Below, one piece after another: positions 43,191 through 54,972 of a stretch of 64,000 nt of DNA. The DNA lies in contig NZ_DBMV01000028.1 of the NCBI RefSeq assembly GCF_002298975.1, positions 17,424 to 81,423 of the forward strand, in the 5' to 3' direction. The stretch is from Ralstonia sp. UBA689 (GTDB taxonomy: Bacteria; Pseudomonadota; Gammaproteobacteria; Burkholderiales; Burkholderiaceae). The position numbers were made by a program, and so were the translations under genes. Each line of letters starts with the position of its first letter. The first letter of the stretch is position 1. A model generated the notes under the pieces. That model did not search any database and was not told where the DNA came from. It saw nothing but the letters and a program-made list of their open reading frames with translations.

Positions 43191-44324
43191 ATGTCGCTGG
43201 AACCGTTTGCCAAATCCGAAGCGCTCACGTTCGGCGTCGAACTGGAGCTGCAACTCGTCAACCGTCACGACTACGACCTCGCCTCGGCGTCGGCCGACCT
43301 GTTGCGCATGCTCAAGGGCAAGGAGCATCCCGGTGACATCAAGCCCGAGATCACCGATTCGATGATCGAGATCTCCACCGGCATCTGCCACAGCCATGAC
43401 GAGGCGCTGTGGCAACTGCGCGAGATGCGCGACTGCATGGCCGAAGCCGCTACGGCGCTGAACATCGGCATCTGCGGCGGGGGCACACATCCGTTTCAGC
43501 AGTGGAGCCAGCGCACGATTTCGCAGTCGCCACGCTATCAGTACATCTCGGAGCTGTACGGCTACCTGGCCAAGCAGTTCACGGTGTTCGGCCAGCACGT
43601 GCACCTGGGCTGCCCGAGCCCCGATGACGCGCTGTACCTGCTGCACGCCATGTCGCGCTATGTACCGCACTTCATTGCGCTGGCCGCCTCATCGCCGTTC
43701 GTGCAGGGGGTGGACACGGGGTTTGCCTCCGCGCGCATGAATTCGGTCAGTGCCTTCCCGCTGTCGGGCCGCGCGCCCTTCGTGCTCACGTGGGACGCCT
43801 TCGTCGTCTACTTCGAGAAGATGCGCGCCACCGGCGTGATCGAGAGCATGAAGGACTTCTACTGGGACATCCGCCCCAAGCCCGAGTACGGCACCATTGA
43901 AGTCCGCGTGATGGATACCCCGCTGACGGTGGAGCGCGCCGCCGCCATTGCCGCGTATATCCAGGCGCTGGGCCGCTGGCTGTTGCTCGACCGTCCGTTC
44001 GTGCCGGTCGAAGACGACTATCTCGTCTACACCTTCAACCGCTTCCAGGCGTGCCGCTTCGGCCTGGCGGGGGAATACGTCGACCCGGCTACGGGCAACC
44101 GTGGCGCGTTGGCTGATCACATCCTGGAAACCAGCAAGGTGCTGTCGCGGCACGCCGAGGCGCTGTCGTCCGAAGGCGCGCTCGAGATGGTCCGCGAGGT
44201 GGTGGAGGCGCGCGAGACAGACGCCGAGTGGATCCGCCGCGCACAAAACGAAACCCGCAACCTGCACGAGACAGTCCGACGCGGTTGCGGGCGGTGGACG
44301 CAGGCCGCTACACAGCCTGCGTAA
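43191..44324 (+). CDS. YbdK-family carboxylate-amine ligase (glutamate-cysteine ligase type 2)
   Basis: ATP-dependent ligase of 377 residues related to glutamate-cysteine ligase. It shows TFGVELELQLVNRHDYDLAS near the N-terminus (ATP/metal glutamates), EITDSMIEISTGICHSHDEA, FGQHVHLGCPSPDDALYLLH and PKPEYGTIEVRVMDTPLTVE, the standard blocks of the YbdK/GshA type 2 family. E. coli YbdK has weak gamma-glutamylcysteine activity in vitro; the true substrates are unknown. A ribosome site (TAGGGG) lies 6 bases upstream. Confidence 0.9.
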   Translation: MSLEPFAKSEALTFGVELELQLVNRHDYDLASASADLLRMLKGKEHPGDIKPEITDSMIEISTGICHSHDEALWQLREMRDCMAEAATALNIGICGGGTHPFQQWSQRTISQSPRYQYISELYGYLAKQFTVFGQHVHLGCPSPDDALYLLHAMSRYVPHFIALAASSPFVQGVDTGFASARMNSVSAFPLSGRAPFVLTWDAFVVYFEKMRATGVIESMKDFYWDIRPKPEYGTIEVRVMDTPLTVERAAAIAAYIQALGRWLLLDRPFVPVEDDYLVYTFNRFQACRFGLAGEYVDPATGNRGALADHILETSKVLSRHAEALSSEGALEMVREVVEARETDAEWIRRAQNETRNLHETVRRGCGRWTQAATQPA

Positions 44325-44332
44325 TCAATCGA

Positions 44333-44848
44333 TCAGTCGTTGCGGACCGTGCCCGGCGCTTCCAGCCAGCGCTGCATGAAGACGAGATCGAGCCACTGGC
44401 CGCGCTTGATGGCGGCCTCGGGCATGCGGCCGACTTCCTCGAAACCGAGTTGCTCGTGCAGCCGGATGGAAGCCACATTGGCGCCGTCGATGGCGCCGAC
44501 CATCACATGCTTGCCCAGCGCCGCGGCGCGCACGCACAGCGCTTCCACCAGCAGGCTGCCGATGCCCTTGCCGCGCCAGTCACGGTGTACGTGTACCGAG
44601 TGCTCGACGGTGTGGCGGTAGCCGGGGTAGGGGCGGAAATCCCCGAACGACGCAAAGCCCGCGACCTGCCCGTCGTCGTCCGCCACCAGCACCGGGTAAC
44701 CCTGCGTGGCCCGCAAGGCCAGCCACGCGCGGCGGTCTTCCAGCGTGGCCGGGGTTTCCGTGTAGATCGCGTTGGACGTGGCGATCACGTCGTTGTAGAT
44801 GGCGAGGATGGCCGGCAAGTCGGCTTCAGTGGCGTCACGGAGCAGCAT
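44333..44848 (-). CDS. GNAT N-acetyltransferase, phosphinothricin/methionine-sulfone type
   Basis: Cytoplasmic acetyltransferase of 171 residues. The GNAT acetyl-CoA loop is seen as HRDWRGKGIGSLLVEAL (Q/RxxGxG/A), preceded by TVEHSVHVH and followed by GAIDGANVASIRLHEQLGF and a final FMQRWL, marks of the PAT/MnaT group that acetylates phosphinothricin or methionine sulfone analogues. It lies downstream of the OPT transporter gene with a 22-base gap, same strand, so probably cotranscribed. It may detoxify amino acid analogues. Confidence 0.88.
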   Translation of the reverse strand: MLLRDATEADLPAILAIYNDVIATSNAIYTETPATLEDRRAWLALRATQGYPVLVADDDGQVAGFASFGDFRPYPGYRHTVEHSVHVHRDWRGKGIGSLLVEALCVRAAALGKHVMVGAIDGANVASIRLHEQLGFEEVGRMPEAAIKRGQWLDLVFMQRWLEAPGTVRND

Positions 44849-44870
44849 GATGAGGCGTTCGGGTTGAGCG

Positions 44871-46922
44871 TCAGTGAGTCGGGCGCACCGCCAGCACGCG
44901 GCGCGCGAACGCCCAGCATACCAAGGCGAACACGATCAGCCCAAGCCATTGCGCGTTGCCCTCGAACGACTCGCTGACCAGCGCGAGCGGTGCATCCTTG
45001 CCCGTGGCGCCGATGATGGCCGCCATCAGCACGCCCACGAGGCTCTCGCCCACGATCAGGCCCGAAGCCAGCAGCACGCCGTGGCGGTTCGGCACTTCGG
45101 CGTATTTGGCGAACGGCACGCCAGCAGCCTGCGCGCGCCGGGCGAGGATCTTGTCGATTGCCCACGCCAGCACCGCGCCGATCACCAGCGGCGCGCTGAC
45201 CGTCGGCGGCAGGTAGATCCCGATGCCAACCGCCAGCACCGGAAGCCGCGCCACGCCGCCGCGCTGCTTGAGCGCCCAGTCGATGGCGATGAGGATGGCA
45301 CCGACGATGATGCCGGCAATCACCATGCTCCACTCCAGCTTGTGCGTGAAGATGCCGGTGGCAATGGCCGTCATGAGCGTCGCCTGCGGGGCGGACAAGG
45401 CTTGCGCTGCGTCCATGCCGGCGCGCGGCAACGCACCCGGAAAGCCGTACGCGTTATAGAGCAACTCCAGCACTGGCGAGATGACCGCCGCACCCGCCAC
45501 GCAACCGATCAGCAGCGCGACCTGCTGGCGCCACGGCGTGGCACCGACCAGCCAGCCGGTCTTCAGATCCTGCAGGTTGTCATTCGAGATGGTCGCCACG
45601 GCCACCACGGCAGAGGTGGTGAAGATTGCCAGCGCGATGCCCAGCTTGCTGGCTTCGGGCGAACCGACCAGGCCGTTGTCTGCCCCCACTGCCAACAGCA
45701 GCAGCGACACCAGCGTGATGGCGATGATGCCCACGCCCGAAATCGGACTCGTCGACGAGCCGACCAGCCCGGCCATGTAGCCGCACGCCGCTGCCACCAG
45801 GAAGCCGAACACCACCGCAAACAGCACCGCGCACGCAATCAGCGTCCAGCGCGAGCCGGCCGACAGCATGGTCGGCGCGAGGAAGGCTGCGAAGGTGATC
45901 ACCAGCACCACCACCATCGCCAACGTGACCAGCACGATCCAGCGCGGCGCCATGTCTTGCTCGGTACGCTGCGTGGTCTCGCCTTGCGGACGCAGGCTGC
46001 CGAACGAGCGCTTCACGCCGCGCACCACGGGGCCGATCAGCGTGGCCAACGTCCACACCGCCGCCACCGCGATTACGCCTGCACCGATAAAGCGCACCTG
46101 CGTGCGCCACACGTCGGTGCCGAATGCGGAGAGCGCCTTGCCTGCTGGCATCGGCGTGACGGAAGTCAGGTACGGCACCGCGATGCCCCAGGCAATGACG
46201 AGGCCGACCAGCATCGCCAGCCCCGCCACGACGCCGATCAGATAACCCGCGCCGAGCAGCGCCGTCGAGAAGCCCAGCGGCAGCCGCACCACCGAAGCGC
46301 CGGCAGCGAGCCACCAACTCGCACCTTCGCCCAGCACGCGCAGGCCGTTGGTCGCAAACGCCACAACCGCCGCCACGATGCCGCCCGTGGCGATATCGCG
46401 CATGCCGGTGGCGGCGGGCGCGGCGTCGTCATTGGCGGCATTCGCGCCGTCAGCGGACTGCCCGCTGCCCACGCGCAGGATTTCCGCCGCAGCCACGCCT
46501 TCCGGGTACGGCAGGTCGCTCTGCACCACCATCGCGTGGCGCAGCGGAATCGTGAACACCACGCCCAGCATGCCGCCCGCCATGCAGACCCCAAACGTTT
46601 GCCAAAACGGAAAGCCTTGCCAATGCCCGATCATCACCAGGCCAGGCAGGATGAAGATGATGGAAGACAGTGTCCCGGCTGCAGACGCCTGGGTCTGCAC
46701 CATGTTGTTCTCGAGGATGTTAGTGCCGCCGAGCATGCGCAGCGCCGCCATCGAAATGACCGCTGCGGGAATCGCCGAGGAAAAGGTCAGGCCGACTTTC
46801 AGGCCGAGGTACACGTTCGACGCGGTGAAGACGACGGTGATGATGGCACCGAGGATCATGCCGCGCAGCGTCAGTTCCGGCAGGTTGGCCGCCGAAATGT
46901 GCTTTGGAGGGAGGGATTGCAT
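44871..46922 (-). CDS. OPT-family oligopeptide transporter
   Basis: Inner-membrane transporter of 683 residues with about 15 hydrophobic segments. It opens with ELTLRGMILGAIITVVFTAS and NVYLGLKVGLTFSSAIPAAV, the OPT/YSL signature; GSSTSPISGVGIIAITLVSL and SNDNLQDLKTGWLVGATPWR are further family blocks. Prokaryotic members of this branch transport small peptides. The start at 46922 (MQSLPPKHISAANLPE) is chosen because the 37 residues upstream are K/P/N-rich and run into a palindromic repeat. A GGAG lies about 13 bases before it. Confidence 0.9.
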   Translation of the reverse strand: MQSLPPKHISAANLPELTLRGMILGAIITVVFTASNVYLGLKVGLTFSSAIPAAVISMAALRMLGGTNILENNMVQTQASAAGTLSSIIFILPGLVMIGHWQGFPFWQTFGVCMAGGMLGVVFTIPLRHAMVVQSDLPYPEGVAAAEILRVGSGQSADGANAANDDAAPAATGMRDIATGGIVAAVVAFATNGLRVLGEGASWWLAAGASVVRLPLGFSTALLGAGYLIGVVAGLAMLVGLVIAWGIAVPYLTSVTPMPAGKALSAFGTDVWRTQVRFIGAGVIAVAAVWTLATLIGPVVRGVKRSFGSLRPQGETTQRTEQDMAPRWIVLVTLAMVVVLVITFAAFLAPTMLSAGSRWTLIACAVLFAVVFGFLVAAACGYMAGLVGSSTSPISGVGIIAITLVSLLLLAVGADNGLVGSPEASKLGIALAIFTTSAVVAVATISNDNLQDLKTGWLVGATPWRQQVALLIGCVAGAAVISPVLELLYNAYGFPGALPRAGMDAAQALSAPQATLMTAIATGIFTHKLEWSMVIAGIIVGAILIAIDWALKQRGGVARLPVLAVGIGIYLPPTVSAPLVIGAVLAWAIDKILARRAQAAGVPFAKYAEVPNRHGVLLASGLIVGESLVGVLMAAIIGATGKDAPLALVSESFEGNAQWLGLIVFALVCWAFARRVLAVRPTH

Positions 46923-47021
46923 TCCTGCGTCTCCGAGGAGGGTTTTTGTGGCCCGGATTATAGGAGGGGCAGGATGCGGGGGCAGTGGGTTTTTGTTTTG
47001 CGCTTGCTCTAACTTTTTTTG

Positions 47022-47080
47022 TTTGTGGTCCATCCCTTATTTCATCCCCTGCCGGGGCCAAAAGAGAGATGGACCACCAA
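47022..47080. repeat. Short copy of the palindromic repeat family
   Basis: TTTGTGGTCCATC ... GATGGACCACC inverted repeat with ATTTCATCCCCTGCCGGGG inside, matching the end module of the complex at 33.7-34.2 kb. It lies between the end of sdaA and the start of the OPT gene, where it could act as the sdaA terminator. Confidence 0.75.
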
Positions 47081-47095
47081 AGCCCAAACCAAAAT

Positions 47096-48472
47096 TCAGC
47101 ACTCCACAATATTCACCGCCAACCCCCCGCGCGCGGTTTCCTTGTACTTGGTCTTCATATCCGCCCCCGTTTCCCGCATCGTCTTGATGACGGAATCGAG
47201 CGACACGTAATGCGTGCCGTCGCCACGCAACGCCATGCGCGCCGCATTCACTGCCTTCACGGACGCCATCGCATTGCGCTCGATGCACGGAATCTGTACC
47301 AGCCCGCCGACCGGATCACACGTCAGGCCGAGGTTGTGCTCCATGCCGATTTCCGCCGCGTTTTCGACCTGCTCGGGCGTGCCGCCCTGCACGGCAGCGA
47401 GCGCACCCGCCGCCATCGAGCAAGCCACGCCCACCTCGCCCTGGCAGCCGACTTCCGCGCCGGAGATGGAGGCGTTCATCTTGTACAGCATGCCGATCGC
47501 GCCGGCGGTGAGCAGGAAGTCGACCACGCCGTTGTCGTTCGCGCCGGGCACGAAGCGATCGTAGTAGTGCAGCACGGCGGGGATGATGCCGGCCGCACCG
47601 TTGGTCGGCGCTGTGACCACACGCCCGCCTGCGGCGTTTTCTTCGTTGACGGCAATCGCGTACAGGTTCACCCAGTCGATCACCGATAGTGGATCGGACA
47701 GCGTGCGTTCAGCCTGGCCAGTGAGCCGCGCATGCAGCTCTGGCGCGCGGCGGCGCACATGGAACGGGCCGGGCAATTCGCCTTCGGTGCGGCAACCGCG
47801 CGCCACGCACGCCTGCATCACTTGCCAGATATTGAGCAGGCCGGCGCGCACTTCGGCTTCGCTGCGCCAGGTCAGTTCGTTTTCCAGCATTAGGCGGGCG
47901 ACAGATTTGCCCGTCGCTTCGCACATCGCCAGCAGTTCGCGGCCGCTGCGGAACGGATGCGGCAGTTGGTCGTGCGCAGAAAGCACCTGTGTATTCGGCG
48001 CACCGGCCGTGACGACAAAGCCGCCGCCCACCGACAGGTAGCGCGCCTCGCGCAGCCGCTCGCCGGCCGCATCGAAGGCGTGGAACTTCATGCCGTTGGG
48101 GTGTTCGGCCATGGCTTCGCGACGGTAGAAGGCGATGTGTTCCTTCTCGGTAAAGCGCACGGCGTGACGGCCCAGCAGCGACAGCGATTGCGATGCGCGC
48201 AGCGCGGCCAGCTTGCTGTCGATGGTGTCGGGGTCGATGGTGTCGGGCGCTTCGCCCATCAGGCCGAGGATGACGCCGCGATCCGTGCCGTGGCCCTTGC
48301 CGGTGGCGCCAAGCGAGCCATACAGCTCCACGCGCACGCTGGCCACGTTGGCCGTCAGCCCGTCGGCTTCAAGGCCCGAGGCAAACATCAGTGCGGCGCG
48401 CATCGGGCCGACAGTGTGCGAGCTGGACGGGCCGATGCCGATCTTGAAGAGGTCGAAAACAGAAACAGCCAT
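47096..48472 (-). CDS. sdaA: L-serine ammonia-lyase (serine deaminase), iron-sulfur type
   Basis: Single-chain enzyme of 458 residues converting L-serine to pyruvate and ammonia with a [4Fe-4S] cluster. The family starts are clear: FDLFKIGIGPSSSHTVGPMR, then GTDRGVILGLMGEAPDTID. The cluster and active-site cysteines lie in GAEVGCQGEVGVACSMAAGA, GLTCDPVGGLVQIPCIERNA; the end is MKTKYKETARGGLAVNIVEC. Start at 48472 (MAVSVFDLF) is preferred; the frame extends to 48880 but only as antisense of the next gene. Its product links serine and glycine degradation to the gcv operon nearby. Confidence 0.95.
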   Translation of the reverse strand: MAVSVFDLFKIGIGPSSSHTVGPMRAALMFASGLEADGLTANVASVRVELYGSLGATGKGHGTDRGVILGLMGEAPDTIDPDTIDSKLAALRASQSLSLLGRHAVRFTEKEHIAFYRREAMAEHPNGMKFHAFDAAGERLREARYLSVGGGFVVTAGAPNTQVLSAHDQLPHPFRSGRELLAMCEATGKSVARLMLENELTWRSEAEVRAGLLNIWQVMQACVARGCRTEGELPGPFHVRRRAPELHARLTGQAERTLSDPLSVIDWVNLYAIAVNEENAAGGRVVTAPTNGAAGIIPAVLHYYDRFVPGANDNGVVDFLLTAGAIGMLYKMNASISGAEVGCQGEVGVACSMAAGALAAVQGGTPEQVENAAEIGMEHNLGLTCDPVGGLVQIPCIERNAMASVKAVNAARMALRGDGTHYVSLDSVIKTMRETGADMKTKYKETARGGLAVNIVEC

Positions 48473-48566
48473 GGGGTAGGGCTCCGGGGGCGTTAGGGAG
48501 CAAGCCGGCTTGTGGCCACTTGCGCCGGTTGATACTTGCCCGCTGTCTACTGCAATGATGCGCCGA

Positions 48567-49697
48567 TCAGCGAGCCGCGCACAGCGCCAGCCAGTCGGGC
48601 GCAGTGGCGGCCAGCCGTTCGGCCAGCGGGCGATATTGGGCATCCAGCCGCGCGGCTTGCCAGTACAACGTGCCGGCGCTCTTTGGCTCCCACGGGCCCG
48701 AGAAACCGGGCAGGCCGGCGTCGGCGCGTTTCTTGTCGAAAGCCACGTGCGAGTGGACGTATTCCTCGTGCGTGCGGCTGCCGTCTGCATACGGCGTAAG
48801 CCAGTCGAGGGCGGCGGCCAGCGTGGCGCCGTTGCTCGCGCGCTCGCGCAGCCAGTTCTGGCCGAACGGCTGCACGGCAATTGCGGCCATCGTCAGCGGT
48901 TCCAGGTCGTAGACCACGTAGTGCAGCGCGTCGCGGTCTTCAAAGTCTTCCACCGAGCCGTCCGGCCGAACATTGTTGGCGAGCTGCTGCAGGAACAGGC
49001 GATGCACCTGCGCGATCAGCGCGCGGTCGCCCAGCGCGGCGGCGGACATTGCCATCAGCTTGATGCGATGGCTCTGCCAGTTGTTGATCCACGTGTGTGA
49101 AAGCGGCTGACGAGCGGCCTCCGTGCGGGCGCGGGTTTGACTGATATAGCCCTCGGCCAGCGTGCGCAGAAAGCGCTGCGTCTCGTCGCGCGTGCTGGAG
49201 GTGAGACCGTCCCGGGCCAGCGTGTAGGCCTGGATCAGCGCGTCGAACTTGGTCTCATCGATCGGGTTGAAGCTCGGCACGTAAGTACCGACCCATGCGT
49301 GCAGGAAGGTATCGACCTGCTCGGCGAAGCGCCTGTCGCCGGTGAGGCGCCAGGCCATCGCGGCGTCGCGCATGGCGGGGAAATCGCGCGCGGCACTGAC
49401 GGATTCGTCGTAGATGCCCTGGTGTGGCAGCGTGCCTTCGGTATGCAGGCGCGGCAGCGGGTGCGGGGTCTGCGTCAGATGCTGCGTCGCGCGGGCGACG
49501 AGCTTGACGGCAGCCGGATCGCCAGACTCGGCGGGCGAGACGTTGCACCAGTCGCGCGCCGGGCCGGCCGGGCTGTGCGTGCCGGCATACACGGCCGCTG
49601 CGGCCCCCGCCTGCGTGGGCGAGCAGGCGCTGCATGCCGCCAGGGCGGCGCTGCAGGCGAGCAAACGAAGGATCGGGGCGCAGCGGATCATCGGCAT
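48567..49697 (-). CDS. Alginate lyase-like (AlgL, PL5-type) lipoprotein
   Basis: Protein of 376 residues with a lipoprotein-like signal (LLACSAALAACSACS). The mature part resembles the alginate_lyase domain: DWCNVSPAESGDPAAVKLVA, YDESVSAARDFPAMRDAAMA, the catalytic-site segment NNWQSHRIKLMAMSAAALGD (NNxxS/H-R-x-K), and YVVYDLEPLTMAAIAVQPFG. In alginate makers AlgL clears periplasmic polymer; here no alginate genes are adjacent, so the polymer is unknown. The start may be 49697 or 49691. It is followed by sdaA after a 94-base gap. Confidence 0.82.
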   Translation of the reverse strand: MPMIRCAPILRLLACSAALAACSACSPTQAGAAAAVYAGTHSPAGPARDWCNVSPAESGDPAAVKLVARATQHLTQTPHPLPRLHTEGTLPHQGIYDESVSAARDFPAMRDAAMAWRLTGDRRFAEQVDTFLHAWVGTYVPSFNPIDETKFDALIQAYTLARDGLTSSTRDETQRFLRTLAEGYISQTRARTEAARQPLSHTWINNWQSHRIKLMAMSAAALGDRALIAQVHRLFLQQLANNVRPDGSVEDFEDRDALHYVVYDLEPLTMAAIAVQPFGQNWLRERASNGATLAAALDWLTPYADGSRTHEEYVHSHVAFDKKRADAGLPGFSGPWEPKSAGTLYWQAARLDAQYRPLAERLAATAPDWLALCAAR

Positions 49698-49798
49698 GGC
49701 AGGCTCTTGTAGGTGGCGTGATGCCGCCAGCCTAAACGGCGAGGCGCCCGAAAAGCATCGGTTGTGAGAACGGTTACAGCGATTGCGCGCAGTTACAT

Positions 49799-49839
49799 GT
49801 GACGCGGCGGCGGTGTAGAGCGCCCCCCCGCCGCGTCAC
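49799..49839 (-). terminator. Stem-loop at the end of the gcv operon
   Basis: Perfect 12-bp stem GTGACGCGGCGG (49799-49810) / CCGCCGCGTCAC (49828-49839) with a 17-base loop, 15 bases after the gcvP stop. No strong T-run follows on the minus strand, so termination may depend on stem strength or the element stabilises the mRNA end. Confidence 0.55.
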
Positions 49840-49854
49840 CTCCGGCCCGTCAGG

Positions 49855-52794
<2,940 letters not shown>

Positions 52795-52881
52795 GGCAAG
52801 GGCTCGAAATTCAGGCAAGGGCCAGTCAGGACCAATGCGGGGCCGACGCGCGGGTCAGGCGCATCGGCTTGGAAGACCGGC

Positions 52882-53262
52882 TTAGCCGATCTTGGCGGTG
52901 TATTGCTCGGCCGACAGCAGGGCGTTCACATCGTCTGCGTTGGCCGGCTTGATCTTGAACAGCCAGGCCGCGTAGGCGTCGGCGTTAACGGACTCGGGCG
53001 CGCCCGAGGCGTCGGCGTTGTTGGCGATCACTTCGCCCGAAACCGGTGCGTAGATATCGGATGCAGCCTTGACCGATTCCACCACGGCAATCGCCTCGTC
53101 CTTGCTCACGCTGCGACCGGCTTCCGGCAGCTCCAGGAAGACGATGTCGCCCAGCGCGTCTTGCGCGTAATCGGTGATGCCGATGGTCAGCGTGCCGTCG
53201 GCTTCAACGCGGACCCACTCATCGTGTTCGGTGTACTTCAGATCGGCGGGGATGTTGCTCAT
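52882..53262 (-). CDS. gcvH: Glycine cleavage system H protein
   Basis: Lipoyl carrier of 126 residues. The lipoylated lysine is K65 in AVVESVKAASDIYAPVSGEV. The fold begins DLKYTEHDEWVRVEADGTLT and includes GITDYAQDALGDIVFLELPE, as in all H proteins. The start at 53262 (MSNIPADLKY) has a CGGAGAA ribosome site; an in-frame ATG 10 codons earlier lacks one. It lies between gcvT (51-base gap) and gcvP (88-base gap). Confidence 0.97.
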   Translation of the reverse strand: MSNIPADLKYTEHDEWVRVEADGTLTIGITDYAQDALGDIVFLELPEAGRSVSKDEAIAVVESVKAASDIYAPVSGEVIANNADASGAPESVNADAYAAWLFKIKPANADDVNALLSAEQYTAKIG

Positions 53263-53312
53263 GTGGGGTTCTCCGAAAGAGGAAAGATGCAATAGATGAG
53301 TTGGATTCGGGT

Positions 53313-54440
53313 TCAGCTGACCAGCGCCTTGCCATTGCGCACGAACGGCAGTTTAACCACAGTCGCGGTCAGCTTGCGGTCGCGGATCTCGACCTGCACG
53401 TCGGTGCCGATGGCAACGCTCTTGGGCAGGCGCGCCAGCGCGATCGACTGCGACAGGCTCGGGCTGAAAGTGCCGCTGGTGATTTCGCCTTCACCGGCAG
53501 CGGTGATGACTTTCTGGTGGGCGCGCAGCACGCCGCCCTTGTCGCGCAGCAGGAGGCCGACGAACTGGTCGCGCTGGCCATTGGCTTGCAGCGCGGCCTT
53601 GCCGGTGAAGTCGCGTTCGCTTTGCAGGTCGACCGTCCAGGCCAAGCCTGCGTCGAGCGGCGAGACGTGCTCGTCCATGTCCTGGCCGTAGAGGTTCATG
53701 CCGGCTTCCAGACGCAGCGTGTCGCGCGCGCCCAGGCCAGCCGGGCGCACGCCGGCTTGCAGCAGGCGCTCCCACACACCGGCGATCTGCGCGGCGGGCA
53801 CGACCAGCTCGAAGCCGTCTTCACCGGTGTAGCCGGTGCGCGCGACCATGATTTCGCCAATGCCTTCGATGGTGGCAAAGCCTGCGTTGAACGGCTTGAG
53901 CGCCTCGCCCACGGCCTGCGTACCGGGCAGCGCAGCGTAGGTCTTGGCGCGCGCGTTCGGGCCCTGCACGGCCAGGATGCCCAGCGGCTCGGCGCCGGCG
54001 TTGTTGTCGGAGCGGCGCGGGGTGACAGTCACGCTGGTGCCGGCGGCGGCGTTCTGCGCGATGATCCATTCGATGTCGGTCGGCGCGGTGCCCGCGTTGA
54101 CCACCAGACGGAACCAGTCTTCGCGGAAGAAGTAGACGATCAGGTCGTCGATCACGCCGCCCTTGGGGTTGAGCATGCAGCTATAGAGCGCCTTGCCCGG
54201 TGTTTGCAGCTTGTCGACGTTGTTGGCGAGCAGCCCGCGCAGGAAGTCGCGTACGCGCGCGCCGGTGAGATCGACCACGCACATGTGCGAGACGTCGAAG
54301 ATGCCGGCGTCCTGGCGCACGGCGTGGTGTTCTTCAATCTGGGAGCCGTAGTTGACGGGCATGTCCCAGCCGCCAAAGTCGACCATGCGGGCGCCCAGCG
54401 AGCGGTGGATGGCGTTGAGCGGCGTGTGTTGGAGCGTCAT
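53313..54440 (-). CDS. gcvT: Aminomethyltransferase, glycine cleavage T protein
   Basis: Folate-dependent enzyme of 375 residues that releases ammonia from the aminomethyl-lipoyl arm and makes 5,10-methylene-tetrahydrofolate. It shows LNAIHRSLGARMVDFGGWDM, FDVSHMCVVDLTGARVRDFL, NPKGGVIDDLIVYF and RTGYTGEDGFELVVPA, all family marks; the catalytic Asp is in the VDFGGWDMPVNY region as usual. The start at 54440 (MTLQHTPLNA) matches relatives. First gene of the operon, 73 bases after the riboswitch terminator. Confidence 0.97.
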   Translation of the reverse strand: MTLQHTPLNAIHRSLGARMVDFGGWDMPVNYGSQIEEHHAVRQDAGIFDVSHMCVVDLTGARVRDFLRGLLANNVDKLQTPGKALYSCMLNPKGGVIDDLIVYFFREDWFRLVVNAGTAPTDIEWIIAQNAAAGTSVTVTPRRSDNNAGAEPLGILAVQGPNARAKTYAALPGTQAVGEALKPFNAGFATIEGIGEIMVARTGYTGEDGFELVVPAAQIAGVWERLLQAGVRPAGLGARDTLRLEAGMNLYGQDMDEHVSPLDAGLAWTVDLQSERDFTGKAALQANGQRDQFVGLLLRDKGGVLRAHQKVITAAGEGEITSGTFSPSLSQSIALARLPKSVAIGTDVQVEIRDRKLTATVVKLPFVRNGKALVS

Positions 54441-54512
54441 GGAATCTCTCGGCTTGGGCGCCGCCCGAATTGCCCGATTGGGCCTGGGCGCGCGGCGCGT
54501 TGAACGGGGACC

Positions 54513-54589
54513 AAAAAGCAAAAAGGCCACCCGCACAGCCTGACGCCTCATGGTGACGCCATGAAGATGATCAAGCTGCGCGGATGGCC
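54513..54589 (-). terminator. Riboswitch-controlled intrinsic terminator
   Basis: On the minus strand GGCCATCCGCGCAGC (54589-54575) pairs with GCTGTGCGGGTGGCC (54539-54525) as a 15-bp stem with two G-U-type mismatches to Watson-Crick, followed by TTTTTGCTTTTT. The 5' arm abuts the end of aptamer II (GGACAGAGG), so aptamer folding can compete with the terminator. Confidence 0.85.
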
Positions 54590-54818
54590 CCTCTGTCCTT
54601 GGTACCTGAGAGATTGCGAAGCGGAGCGCATAGCGGTGCGTGCCGGTTCGTGAGCCCCTTCGGTGGGCGCCCGCAGTAGTTGTGCGGCGCCTGCTCTCCA
54701 GAGTGCGGCCGGATACATGTCCGGCCGATCCACCCGGTCCTGGATGCCTGAGAGTTTTCGGGTGCTACCCCTTCGGCGGTGCCTTGCCTTGTGCGGCTGG
54801 CACGCTCTCCCGGATGGA
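54586..54818 (-). promoter_or_regulatory. Tandem glycine riboswitch
   Basis: Two glycine aptamers in the minus-strand leader of gcvT. Aptamer I (about 54815-54736) reads GGGAGAGCGTGCC, GGCACCGCCGAAGGGG and CTCTCAGGCATCC; aptamer II (about 54702-54588) reads GGAGAGCAGGCGCC, CACCGAAGGGGC and CTCTCAGGTACCAAGGACAG. These are the hallmark blocks of the gcvT RNA. The short linker between them is about 33 nt. Binding of glycine should turn on the gcv operon. Together with the terminator it fills most of the 532-base gap 54441-54972. Confidence 0.93.
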
Positions 54819-54972
54819 TGGCCGGAATTTACGGAAGGGGGCTGGGATTGTCAATTGGGGTGCCAATCGACATGTTCTGGCCGCGCGCAGAAGACAACGG
54901 CCACACCTTCGGGCGCCGGCGGTATCGCCTTGCCCTGGTGTGGCCGATGCGCGGGTCGTTGGAAACCGGTGC

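Noticed and set aside
44874..47012. Plus-strand open frame of 712 codons opposite the OPT transporter
   Set aside because: Extremely rich in His, Arg and Gln, no family resemblance; shadow of the transporter gene.
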